From an uncultured Christensenella sp. (GTDB lineage Bacteria > Bacillota > Clostridia > Christensenellales > UBA1242): a DNA stretch of 5,157 bases. Position numbers and translations under genes: made by a program. Positions 1 to 5,157 of the stretch are shown here, piece after piece. The notes beneath the pieces were generated by a model. That model searched no databases. It was not told where the DNA came from and saw only the letters and a list, made by a program, of their open reading frames with translations. The stretch is taken from positions 1-5,157 of the forward strand of contig CASFFJ010000009.1 in NCBI GenBank assembly GCA_949293915.1, given 5' to 3'. Numbering within the stretch: the stretch's first letter is position 1; each line of letters opens with the position of its first letter.

Positions 1-34
1 AGTTTAAATTATACAAACTTTCTCTTTTAATCAT
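1..34 (-). CDS. possible start of a downstream gene, cut by the window edge
   Basis: An ATG begins directly after the TAG stop of the 517-residue membrane protein gene, with no spacer. It opens a frame of eleven codons (MIKRESLYNLN) that runs to the window edge without a stop. Stop-start abutment is typical of translationally coupled genes in one operon. There is no strong ribosome binding site; only a weak GGGAA precedes the ATG inside the upstream gene. Eleven codons are too few to identify a product, and the frame could be open by chance. Confidence 0.35.
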   Translation of the reverse strand, partial: MIKRESLYNLN

Positions 35-1588
35 CTATTCCCAAAATGTTTCCCATTCACAGAATAGAAATTCTTTGTTACTATCAAAGACCAAATACAC
101 TCCATTAGCCGAATAAGTCAAAATCGCGCTATCCTCAGCTGTCTGTAAATAATTGGTACTGTCCGCACTTTCTTTTGCAATAGAATATAAACTCATTGCC
201 TGTGACAGATTTAAGTTGCCCTTATATTGATAAACATTGGCATCAATATTTAGATTATCATTAGATGAATATTCCCAAGTAACCTCACCATCTTCTTCAA
301 GAAATTCGGATTTATCTAACGACAACTCTTGCCCATTATTATAAAGTTTAATAGAGAAATTGTCATCAATATCATTCACTAAGAACGAAAACGAATTAAA
401 GGTAACTTCGTTTTTAGGCATAAATATCATTGCAACATAATTTTCTTGTGCGATGTCTTTCATCATATCATCTTCTGCTGAAAATAGATAGTCTTTGATA
501 AAATATTTTTCTGTTTGAACTGCTGATGCGTTCGTAATGATTTTATTAACTGAATTATTAATGATTGTGGCAGTATCAACGCTTGGAATTTCTCCGCCAT
601 CTTCATCAGGTACGACCAATACAATACCATCCGCACTCAAATATTCAATGATTTTAGCTTTAATAGGTTCAATCATATCTGTGCTAAATCCAAAGTGCGC
701 TATGTTATCCGCATATTCAGTGAGTGTGGTAGGTGTAATTGTTTCATCAATCTTATCACGCTCATACACAATCTCTAACATAGATTTAACTAAATTGTAA
801 TGCATTAAATAGTCTGTTTGATATGCTGTTTCATCAAGATTTTTCCAATCAAACTCTTCTGTTGGTAAATTAATTATCACATCAATGGTAGCATTTTCAA
901 TAGTTGTTGACTCTAGGTCGTTAACCACATTATCCACTAAATCAGCTACATTTGTGATTATCTCTACACGTGCGCTGTCACTATCTCTATACACAACACG
1001 ATTGCCATAAAAATCCGCTCCATTCACACCAAATTGCGTACTCATTGTTTTATCATCACCATCTGATTGATTGCTAAAAATCATACTCATAATTGAAGCA
1101 AAACAGGCACCAACAAAAACAATTAATGAAAATATCAATACAAGTGGAAGTGCTGATGTCAATAAAGTTTTTACTTTTGCCCAAAATCGTTTCCATGCTT
1201 CCTTTCGCTCATCTTCAAATTCCTCTAGTTCTGGCTTAAGTTTTTCATTTATTGTGTCTTGAATATCTTTTATCAGCTGTTTTTTGCCTTTTACATCATC
1301 ATAATCGTGAAACTTGATTTTAACATAAGATTTAGCTTGTTGATATGTGCGCTTATCTATAGGGTTAAGAAAAGGTGTCTGTTTTGTTTGCATTTTTTTA
1401 GTCATTTTCTTTAGCCTATAGATGACAATTTTTAAACTAACAACTGTTTTTAATAATTGTATAATTGATTCATCTTCAAAATCAATCTCCTCTTCTTCAT
1501 CTTCATTTTCTTCTTCATTTTCATCTTCATTTTCTATTTCTTCTTCATTTTCCAATTTGTCATCATACTCATTTTCATTATCTGCCAC
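35..1588 (-). CDS. single-pass membrane protein with acidic N-terminus, function unknown
   Basis: I do not recognise this 517-residue protein. An upstream GTG at 1594 abuts the ribosome binding site AAAGGAGGT (1595-1603), so I prefer the GTG at 1588, which lies six bases downstream of it. Residues 2-42 are extremely acidic and partly built from ENEE/ENED repeats. A mixed-charge region follows, then a basic patch (KRFWAKVK, about 134-141) and one hydrophobic segment at about 144-171. The positive-inside rule predicts a cytoplasmic N-terminus and about 345 residues outside. The outside part is acidic and shows no catalytic motif I can name; it has one Cys, near the C-terminus (FCEWETFWE). There is no cleavable signal peptide. 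The basic patch, single membrane segment and large outer domain resemble membrane proteins of Tn1549/CTn-type conjugative elements, and a possible coupling-protein tail lies to the right, so a transfer-apparatus role is a guess. It reads away from the tRNA and has its own promoter. Confidence 0.8.
   Translation of the reverse strand: MADNENEYDDKLENEEEIENEDENEEENEDEEEEIDFEDESIIQLLKTVVSLKIVIYRLKKMTKKMQTKQTPFLNPIDKRTYQQAKSYVKIKFHDYDDVKGKKQLIKDIQDTINEKLKPELEEFEDERKEAWKRFWAKVKTLLTSALPLVLIFSLIVFVGACFASIMSMIFSNQSDGDDKTMSTQFGVNGADFYGNRVVYRDSDSARVEIITNVADLVDNVVNDLESTTIENATIDVIINLPTEEFDWKNLDETAYQTDYLMHYNLVKSMLEIVYERDKIDETITPTTLTEYADNIAHFGFSTDMIEPIKAKIIEYLSADGIVLVVPDEDGGEIPSVDTATIINNSVNKIITNASAVQTEKYFIKDYLFSAEDDMMKDIAQENYVAMIFMPKNEVTFNSFSFLVNDIDDNFSIKLYNNGQELSLDKSEFLEEDGEVTWEYSSNDNLNIDANVYQYKGNLNLSQAMSLYSIAKESADSTNYLQTAEDSAILTYSANGVYLVFDSNKEFLFCEWETFWE
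1499..1552 (-). repeat. 12-bp tandem repeat coding for ENE(E/D)
   Basis: On the plus strand the unit [A/T]TCTTCATTTTC occurs at 1499-1510, 1511-1522, 1523-1534 and, after a six-base interruption, 1541-1552. Read on the minus strand it encodes ENEE or ENED in the acidic N-terminus of the membrane protein. The period is a multiple of three, so gain or loss of units would keep the frame. Confidence 0.8.
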
Positions 1589-1628
1589 TAGCACACCTCC
1601 TTTTAAGCAAAAATCTATATATACAATT

Positions 1629-1657
1629 ATTATAACTTAAAAGAAAGATTTTACCAA
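1629..1657 (-). promoter_or_regulatory. promoter of the membrane protein gene
   Basis: On the minus strand a -35 box TTGGTA (1652-1657) and a perfect -10 box TATAAT (1629-1634) are separated by 17 bases. Transcription would start near 1622 and give a leader of about 35 bases before the GTG at 1588. This makes the gene the first of a leftward unit, divergent from the tRNA. Confidence 0.65.
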
Positions 1658-1933
1658 ATAATTTAACTTGTATTTTAAAAATTCAACTTATTTTAAATCT
1701 TGAAAATATTTAATACGAAAAATTTTCAAGCAATAAAAAGTTATATTTTTAAAATTAAAAAAATAATAATAAAAATTATAAAATCAATATTAAATTTATT
1801 GCAAAATATAAAATAGTCAATCATTATCAAAATGTTAAAATTGTGTGATAAAATATATAAGGAGTCAAATTTAATTATAAATTACTGGTTAATTAAATAA
1901 TTCCCTACATTAAAAAATTATTAAATAATAGCG
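1658..1933. other. AT-rich gene-free stretch
   Basis: No supportable gene lies between the two divergent promoters. The stretch is almost entirely A and T. It contains one imperfect palindrome, CTTGAAAAT at 1699-1707 with ATTTTCAAG at 1722-1730 (9-bp arms, 14-base gap), which could be a regulator site or chance in such biased DNA. An AAGGAG at 1859-1864 has no start codon after it. I see no further structure. Confidence 0.6.
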
Positions 1934-1989
1934 AAAAATCAAAAAAACAATAAAAAACGTAAAAAATCCAATAAAAACTGAAAATTTTT
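1934..1989 (+). promoter_or_regulatory. phased A-tracts upstream of the tRNA promoter
   Basis: Runs of four to seven A occur at 1934-1938, 1941-1947, 1952-1957, 1961-1966, 1973-1977 and 1981-1984, the last followed by five T. Their centres are 8 to 12 bases apart, close to one helical turn, which is the known pattern for intrinsically curved DNA. They end about ten bases before the -35 box of the tRNA promoter, where an UP element that binds the RNA polymerase alpha subunit would sit. The role in boosting tRNA transcription is inferred. Confidence 0.55.
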
Positions 1990-1999
1990 ATTAATTTTA

Positions 2000-2028
2000 T
2001 TGACAAAATGTAAATACTATGTTAATAT
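2000..2028 (+). promoter_or_regulatory. promoter of the initiator tRNA
   Basis: A perfect -35 box TTGACA (2000-2005) is followed by 17 bases and the -10 box TAATAT (2023-2028), with an extended -10 TG one base before it (2020-2021). Transcription would begin near 2035, about 23 bases before the mature tRNA 5' end. This is a strong housekeeping-type promoter. Confidence 0.85.
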
Positions 2029-2057
2029 AAAAATGCAATAAAATTGCTACACAATAT

Positions 2058-2134
<77 letters not shown>

Positions 2135-2137
2135 TTG

Positions 2138-2165
2138 AAAAACCCCTATTTTATAGGGGTTTTTT
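2138..2165. terminator. bidirectional terminator after the tRNA
   Basis: CCCCTAT (2143-2149) pairs with ATAGGGG (2153-2159) around a three-base TTT loop. Flanking A and T tracts extend the stem and supply a U-run in either direction. On the plus strand it ends the tRNA transcript. On the minus strand it is the first clear stop site after the maturase gene, about 170 bases downstream. It lies inside the island, so the island seems to bring the tRNA's terminator. Confidence 0.85.
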
Positions 2166-2204
2166 AAATATTTATAATTTTTTGAAAATCTCGAAAAACG
2201 CCTT

Positions 2205-2229
2205 TATCTACAAATTTATCTACAAATTA
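2205..2229 (+). repeat. tandem TATCTACAAATT repeats at the left end of the island
   Basis: Two 12-bp-period copies, 2205-2217 and 2217-2229, lie about 70 bases inside the left repeat. A third copy, TATCTACAAATTT, is at 4318-4330 near the other end in the same orientation. Paired short repeats near both ends of an element resemble arm-type binding sites of tyrosine recombinases. On the minus strand they read as KFVD codons, so they could alternatively be a relic of a recombinase C-terminus. Both readings are inference. Confidence 0.45.
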
Positions 2230-2332
2230 AATTATTAACATCAATCATATTGAGATAATGATATGTTAAATTGTTTTATGTTGTTTTATATTTTTCATCA
2301 CTTGATTTATGAAATGAAATCTCATAAATGAT

Positions 2333-4081
2333 TTATAGTTGCTTTAAATTATTTAAATATTGTTTAACATTGTTTCGAGAAATTTTATATCTAAACTTTC
2401 TTTCACTTTCGCTTATTATTTCTCCACCCAAATGAGCAAAAGTTTTATTTGACATATTGTTATGTTTTAAAATTGAAAATTGAAATTCTTCAACATTCTC
2501 AAACTCTTTATTATTATATAAAAATTTAATGATTTCTAAAATGGCTCTAGTTCCTTTTGATTGATTAGATAATTGAACTTCACTTACAATAAATATCCCG
2601 TTAGAATTGACAATCTCAATAAACCCTTCCACCTTGCCATTAATATAAACCAGATAAAAATAGAAATCTTCTTTATATAAATTTTGTTTAATATTTCCAC
2701 ACCACATCTCCTTATCTTTATCAGAAACATCAAACCCTAATTTTGTCATATTATCTTTTATTATATTAAAAGCAAAATTCAATTCATTCTCTGATAAAAA
2801 TGATTTTTTTATTATATATGTTCCTTTTATAAATTCGTTATATAACCCATAACCCAACTCACAAAACCATTCAGGTGGCAATTCATAATTCCCTGTCTCC
2901 ATAAAAAATTTACCAGGACAATATCTACACAAAGGCAGCATTTTGCAATTCAGACATTTTGCATTTTCTGTGAATTCTATATCTTTTATTTTTTGCAACT
3001 CCATGAGAATGTTTTTTAGATTTCCTTTTTTATATTTGTATGATTTTGATTGCATACAAACACACATTGAAATTTCCTTACTTGAACTAAAAAAGAAAGT
3101 ATCGTCATTATTTTTACATTTGAAGAGCTTGCCATTTTCACTATTTGATTTAGAAAATAAATTTAAAAAATATTCTTTGGCACCCTCATGTTTTTTTAAA
3201 TGATATATAGTTTCTTTAGGAGAAATTTGCTGAGAATTTTGATTGCGCATATTATCAATTTGTGGAAAAGAAATATAATCTGATTTAAATTCAATATTTA
3301 ACTTTTTTGCCAAATCTTCAATTTTATCAAAATAATTAAAGTTAGTTTTTGTAATGATATTTTTTAAAACTAGATTTATATTTAAAGCTTTTAATTTAGA
3401 CAAATTATCAACAACTTGTTTAAAATTATCTTGAGTATTAGTAAAATCATTATAAGTTTCTGAATTATAACCATACAAACTAACTTCTACTTCATAAGGA
3501 GGATATAACTTTAAACAACTAATTATAGTATCGTTTAACAATGAAAGATTCGTATTTATAGAGACAATAAAACCTTCGTTGTATAAATATGTATAAATAT
3601 CAACAAATTCTTTATGTGTGAAAATTTCACCACCCGTCAATGCAATCCTACAACAATTTAAAACTTTTAATTCTTGAGTTAAATCCCTTATATCATCTAT
3701 TGATAGTGTTTTTGTACAAGTTTTATTAACATAACAATGAGGACATCTGTAATTACAAAAATCCGTCAATTCTATCAAAACCGATTTTATATTTAATATT
3801 TTATCTCCTAGTCGTGTTTCACAATTAAAATCTATGAAATTTTGCTTTAATAGAACATATAAGAGATTGTTAATCTGTTTTCTTGCTTCATTTTCTGAAA
3901 TATTATTAATTTTAGCAAATCTATTAATAATATATCCAACATCTTTAGACTCTTTAATATCTTCCAAAACATCTTTCGAATTTAATGACAAATTCAATTG
4001 AGCTCCGTTAGAATTGTTATTAATAACAATAATTTGATCTGTCTCTTGTATTGCTATGTTTTTATTTAATTTATATTTCAT
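2333..4081 (-). CDS. radical SAM/SPASM peptide maturase with C-terminal GNAT-like domain
   Basis: This 582-residue protein is the likely modifying enzyme for the adjacent precursor peptide. Residues 1-85 look like a PqqD-type RiPP recognition element, which binds the leader peptide. The radical SAM core starts near residue 98: C109, C113 and C116 form CxxxCxxC for the SAM-binding [4Fe-4S] cluster, and TGGE (149-152) and NTN (176-178) are typical SAM-contact motifs. A SPASM region follows with C322, C340, C342, C376, C379, C385, C388 and C407, enough for two auxiliary clusters. Enzymes of this layout form thioether or carbon-carbon cross-links in peptides. Residues about 421-582 look like a GNAT acetyltransferase: strand GKVEGFIEI, a degenerate CoA-binding loop QSKGTR (507-512) and a HNNMSNKTFAHLGG segment. 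Such a tail is not part of usual SPASM maturases. The ATG at 4081 has AAAAGGA (4087-4093) at good spacing. The exact cross-link and the acetyl acceptor cannot be read from sequence. Confidence 0.9.
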   Translation of the reverse strand: MKYKLNKNIAIQETDQIIVINNNSNGAQLNLSLNSKDVLEDIKESKDVGYIINRFAKINNISENEARKQINNLLYVLLKQNFIDFNCETRLGDKILNIKSVLIELTDFCNYRCPHCYVNKTCTKTLSIDDIRDLTQELKVLNCCRIALTGGEIFTHKEFVDIYTYLYNEGFIVSINTNLSLLNDTIISCLKLYPPYEVEVSLYGYNSETYNDFTNTQDNFKQVVDNLSKLKALNINLVLKNIITKTNFNYFDKIEDLAKKLNIEFKSDYISFPQIDNMRNQNSQQISPKETIYHLKKHEGAKEYFLNLFSKSNSENGKLFKCKNNDDTFFFSSSKEISMCVCMQSKSYKYKKGNLKNILMELQKIKDIEFTENAKCLNCKMLPLCRYCPGKFFMETGNYELPPEWFCELGYGLYNEFIKGTYIIKKSFLSENELNFAFNIIKDNMTKLGFDVSDKDKEMWCGNIKQNLYKEDFYFYLVYINGKVEGFIEIVNSNGIFIVSEVQLSNQSKGTRAILEIIKFLYNNKEFENVEEFQFSILKHNNMSNKTFAHLGGEIISESERKFRYKISRNNVKQYLNNLKQL

Positions 4082-4106
4082 AATTATCCTTTTAATTTTA
4101 ATATAA

Positions 4107-4133
4107 AAATGGGATACTGTGTGTATCCCATTT
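4107..4133 (-). terminator. hairpin between precursor and maturase (attenuator)
   Basis: A perfect 11-bp stem (4107-4117 with 4123-4133, loop 4118-4122) lies in the 54-base gap between the two genes. On the minus strand its 3' arm ends in TTT and runs into two more T and an AT-rich stretch, so it resembles a leaky rho-independent terminator. It starts two bases after the precursor stop codon. It could also protect the 3' end of a short precursor mRNA. Either way it would give much more precursor than maturase, as is common in RiPP operons. Confidence 0.75.
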
Positions 4134-4135
4134 GC

Positions 4136-4228
4136 TTAACAAGAAGATTCGTCGTTGCCGCCAACTCCCCAGCAACCTGAAGATGCAGAAAAAGTATTCT
4201 TTTTGGTTGTTTTAATTTCTATTTGCAT
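4136..4228 (-). CDS. RiPP precursor peptide, 30 residues, two cysteines
   Basis: This small gene encodes a 30-residue peptide. The ATG (4226-4228) is preceded by a full AGGAGGTT (4232-4239) at ideal spacing, and the TAA is at 4136-4138. The N-terminal part, about residues 1-13, is charged and begins with a strand-like IEIK segment, fitting a leader that pairs with the PqqD-like region of the maturase. The likely core is residues 14-30, SASSGCWGVGGNDESSC. Cys19 and the C-terminal Cys30 are each preceded by a Ser-rich stretch (SSG and ESS), and small residues abound. Cys-to-alpha-carbon (sactipeptide) or Cys-to-Asp/Glu side-chain (ranthipeptide) links are plausible; a Trp20 cross-link is also possible. 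The core has no Lys. I do not recognise the family. No Gly-Gly leader cleavage site followed by a protease gene is present. The consensus promoter, strong binding site and maturase directly downstream make chance unlikely. Confidence 0.85.
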   Translation of the reverse strand: MQIEIKTTKKNTFSASSGCWGVGGNDESSC

Positions 4229-4245
4229 ACCAACCTCCTATTTTC

Positions 4246-4274
4246 ATTATATATATCAACTTTAAGATTGTCAA
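4246..4274 (-). promoter_or_regulatory. consensus promoter of the RiPP operon
   Basis: On the minus strand TTGACA (4269-4274), exactly 17 bases and TATAAT (4246-4251) match the housekeeping sigma factor consensus at all twelve positions. The expected start site is near 4239, at the first base of the AGGAGG ribosome binding site, so the 5' untranslated leader would be only about 11 bases. No operator palindrome is obvious around it, which suggests high, largely constitutive expression. Confidence 0.85.
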
Positions 4275-4507
4275 TAATTTTTCAGTAAAATATATATTAA
4301 GATTAAATATTTATAAATATCTACAAATTTGTGCAGAAAATTTGCAAAAATATCGTTTTGTGCCGTTCGGGTTTTTATTGGATATTTTTGCTGTTGTTTG
4401 TTTTTTGTAAACTCGTTCAACCTGCTTATTTTACTTAAAAATAAGATGTTAGAAAACAACATCAAACGAGTAACAAATTCTACAAAAAAAATATTTTTTA
4501 AACCTTC
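4275..4507. other. right inner end of the island, no supportable gene
   Basis: The stretch has one TATCTACAAATTT copy at 4318-4330, followed by related AAATTTG-type words to about 4348, and a small hairpin GATGTT/AACATC at 4444-4462. A minus-strand open frame runs through it, but its first codons are the antisense of the tRNA repeat and no ribosome binding site precedes any ATG. Its segment NDIFANFLHKFVDIYK could be a relic of a recombinase C-terminus; I cannot confirm that. I see no other gene. Confidence 0.5.
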
Positions 4508-4552
<45 letters not shown>

Positions 4553-4578
4553 CTCAGAAAACTGCGTATGAGCTTATC

Positions 4579-4704
4579 GCCTTAGTTTACTAAGGCAATT
4601 GCACTATCTACTTGTTTTCTTCGTTTCCCCAAAATTGCTAACAACAATTTTGGGGATCCCATTTTTTTATTATTAGTGAACCACTTTGCATTCGCAAAGT
4701 TGGT
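4579..4704. other. cluster of hairpins downstream of the old tRNA end
   Basis: Three stems follow one another: GCCTTAG/CTAAGGC at 4579-4596 with a TTTA loop; an 11-bp stem CCCCAAAATTG/CAATTTTGGGG at 4627-4655, followed after six bases by seven T (4662-4668), which may act as a terminator on the plus strand; and ACTTTGC/GCAAAGT at 4683-4700 with an ATTC loop, extendable past a bulge to 4704. No gene is supported here. It may be processed read-through RNA of the tRNA or a structured RNA of its own; no clear promoter is seen inside it. Confidence 0.45.
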
Positions 4705-4726
4705 GTTATTAGACTATTGCTCCTTC

Positions 4727-4766
4727 TCCCTACTGCAACATTTGTCTTGTAGGGAACCCTTTTTTT
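4727..4766 (+). terminator. possible terminator hairpin
   Basis: TCCCTAC (4727-4733) pairs with GTAGGGA (4749-4755) around a 15-base loop. After four bases comes a run of seven T (4760-4766). The gap before the T-run and the large loop make it weaker than a canonical terminator. Confidence 0.4.
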
Positions 4767-4768
4767 AT

Positions 4769-4788
4769 ACCCGTAAGGGTGTTTTTTT
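4769..4788 (+). terminator. rho-independent terminator
   Basis: ACCC (4769-4772) and GGGT (4777-4780) flank a GTAA tetraloop. One base later seven T follow (4782-4788). The stem is short but GC-rich and the layout is typical for transcripts coming from the left. Confidence 0.6.
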
Positions 4789-4794
4789 GATATA

Positions 4795-4826
4795 AAAAGA
4801 GCAATCTAATCTGATTGCTTTTTTTA
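4795..4826. terminator. bidirectional terminator at the end of the right-flank gene
   Basis: AGCAATC (4800-4806) pairs with GATTGCT (4813-4819), six-base loop. On the minus strand, where it follows the stop codon of the partial gene at 4831 by about 11 bases, the stem is followed by CTTTTTATA. On the plus strand it is followed by a run of T. It should end the minus-strand operon. Confidence 0.75.
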
Positions 4827-4830
4827 TTTT

Positions 4831-5157
4831 TTAGAATAAATCATCATCTTCTTCGACTGTGAGTTTTTTGTTGCGCTCTTTGATGTCATAAAATATTTTT
4901 TCTTCTTCAAACGGACGTCGCTGAACATATTGACCAAACACGCGTGTTCTGTCGTAAAATTTAACTTCGTATGAAGATGTGAATTTTGTCTTTAAGCACG
5001 CGTTAGGTTCGAATGTCTTGATAATGACTTCGCCTTTGTCCCTAAATGACATCAATTCTTCTGGATATGCAATAGGAATAGATTGAATTTGCTCGCTGGT
5101 TGACACAGTCTCTTTACCATCTGGGCCTTTACTTTTGTTTTGGTTAGTCACTACAAT
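4831..5157 (-). CDS. C-terminal end of a probable conjugative coupling protein (VirD4/TraG-like), partial
   Basis: The frame is open to the window edge, so the visible 108 residues are only the C-terminus; a GTG at 5151 is probably an internal Val rather than the start. The text has the pattern of T4CP tails: a polar Ser/Lys/Gly-rich loop (NQNKSKGPDGK), then a segment like the conserved L.TP.E(L/I) turn, here IAYPEELMSFRDKGEVIIKT, and EPN.C..KT before an aromatic/basic stretch. VirD4/TraG ATPases feed DNA with its relaxase to a type IV secretion channel at the inner membrane. The Walker motifs would lie outside the window, so the call rests on the tail alone. The protein ends in a very acidic EEDDDLF. 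A terminator follows the stop codon by about 11 bases. Confidence 0.45.
   Translation of the reverse strand: MVVTNQNKSKGPDGKETVSTSEQIQSIPIAYPEELMSFRDKGEVIIKTFEPNACLKTKFTSSYEVKFYDRTRVFGQYVQRRPFEEEKIFYDIKERNKKLTVEEDDDLF

Noticed and set aside
1422..1640. Plus-strand open frame rich in Ser
   Set aside because: It is the antisense of the acidic repeat of the membrane protein gene and has no ribosome binding site.
1859..1864. AAGGAG resembling a ribosome binding site in the left spacer
   Set aside because: No ATG, GTG or TTG follows at usable distance that opens a frame.
2305..2329. Hairpin ATTTATGA/TCATAAAT just after the maturase stop as its terminator
   Set aside because: The stem is AT-only except one pair per arm and no U-run follows on the minus strand; the terminator at 2138-2165 is far better.
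4582..4662. Minus-strand 26-codon frame beginning MGSPKLLLAILG
   Set aside because: No ribosome binding site precedes it and most of it is made of the arms of two hairpins.

Overview
The window looks like a low-GC Bacillota-type (Firmicutes) genome. Strong AGGAGG-type ribosome binding sites precede two of the three complete protein genes, two promoters have near-perfect TTGACA-17-TATAAT spacing, the tRNA encodes its own CCA, and Trp is read from TGG with no in-frame TGA. No genus can be named from this sequence.

Left flank (1-2057): one long gene on the minus strand encodes a 517-residue single-pass membrane protein with a very acidic, repeat-encoded N-terminus and a large predicted outside domain. 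I cannot name it, but its layout resembles membrane proteins of conjugative elements. A second gene may start directly after its stop at the window edge. An AT-rich, gene-free stretch follows. It holds this gene's promoter, a run of phased A-tracts and the promoter of the tRNA.

Centre (2058-4552): an intact initiator tRNA (fMet, anticodon CAU) is followed by a terminator. Its last 45 bases, from the first base of the anticodon loop to the CCA, recur exactly at 4508-4552. The 2.4 kb between the copies therefore looks like a small island integrated in the tRNA gene. Its only recognisable cargo is a two-gene RiPP (ribosomally made, post-translationally modified peptide) operon on the minus strand. 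The first gene is an unlisted 30-residue peptide gene whose likely core, SASSGCWGVGGNDESSC, contains two cysteines. The second encodes a 582-residue maturase with a PqqD-like leader-binding region, a radical SAM core, a SPASM domain and a GNAT-like acetyltransferase domain. A consensus promoter with an extremely short leader drives the peptide gene, and a perfect 11-bp hairpin sits between peptide and maturase. No integrase, protease or exporter is visible.

Right flank (4553-5157): about 280 bases dense in hairpins and terminators, then the C-terminal end of a minus-strand gene that resembles the tail of a VirD4/TraG conjugative coupling protein. Both flanks may be conjugative, so the RiPP island may be nested inside, or stacked next to, a larger conjugative element.
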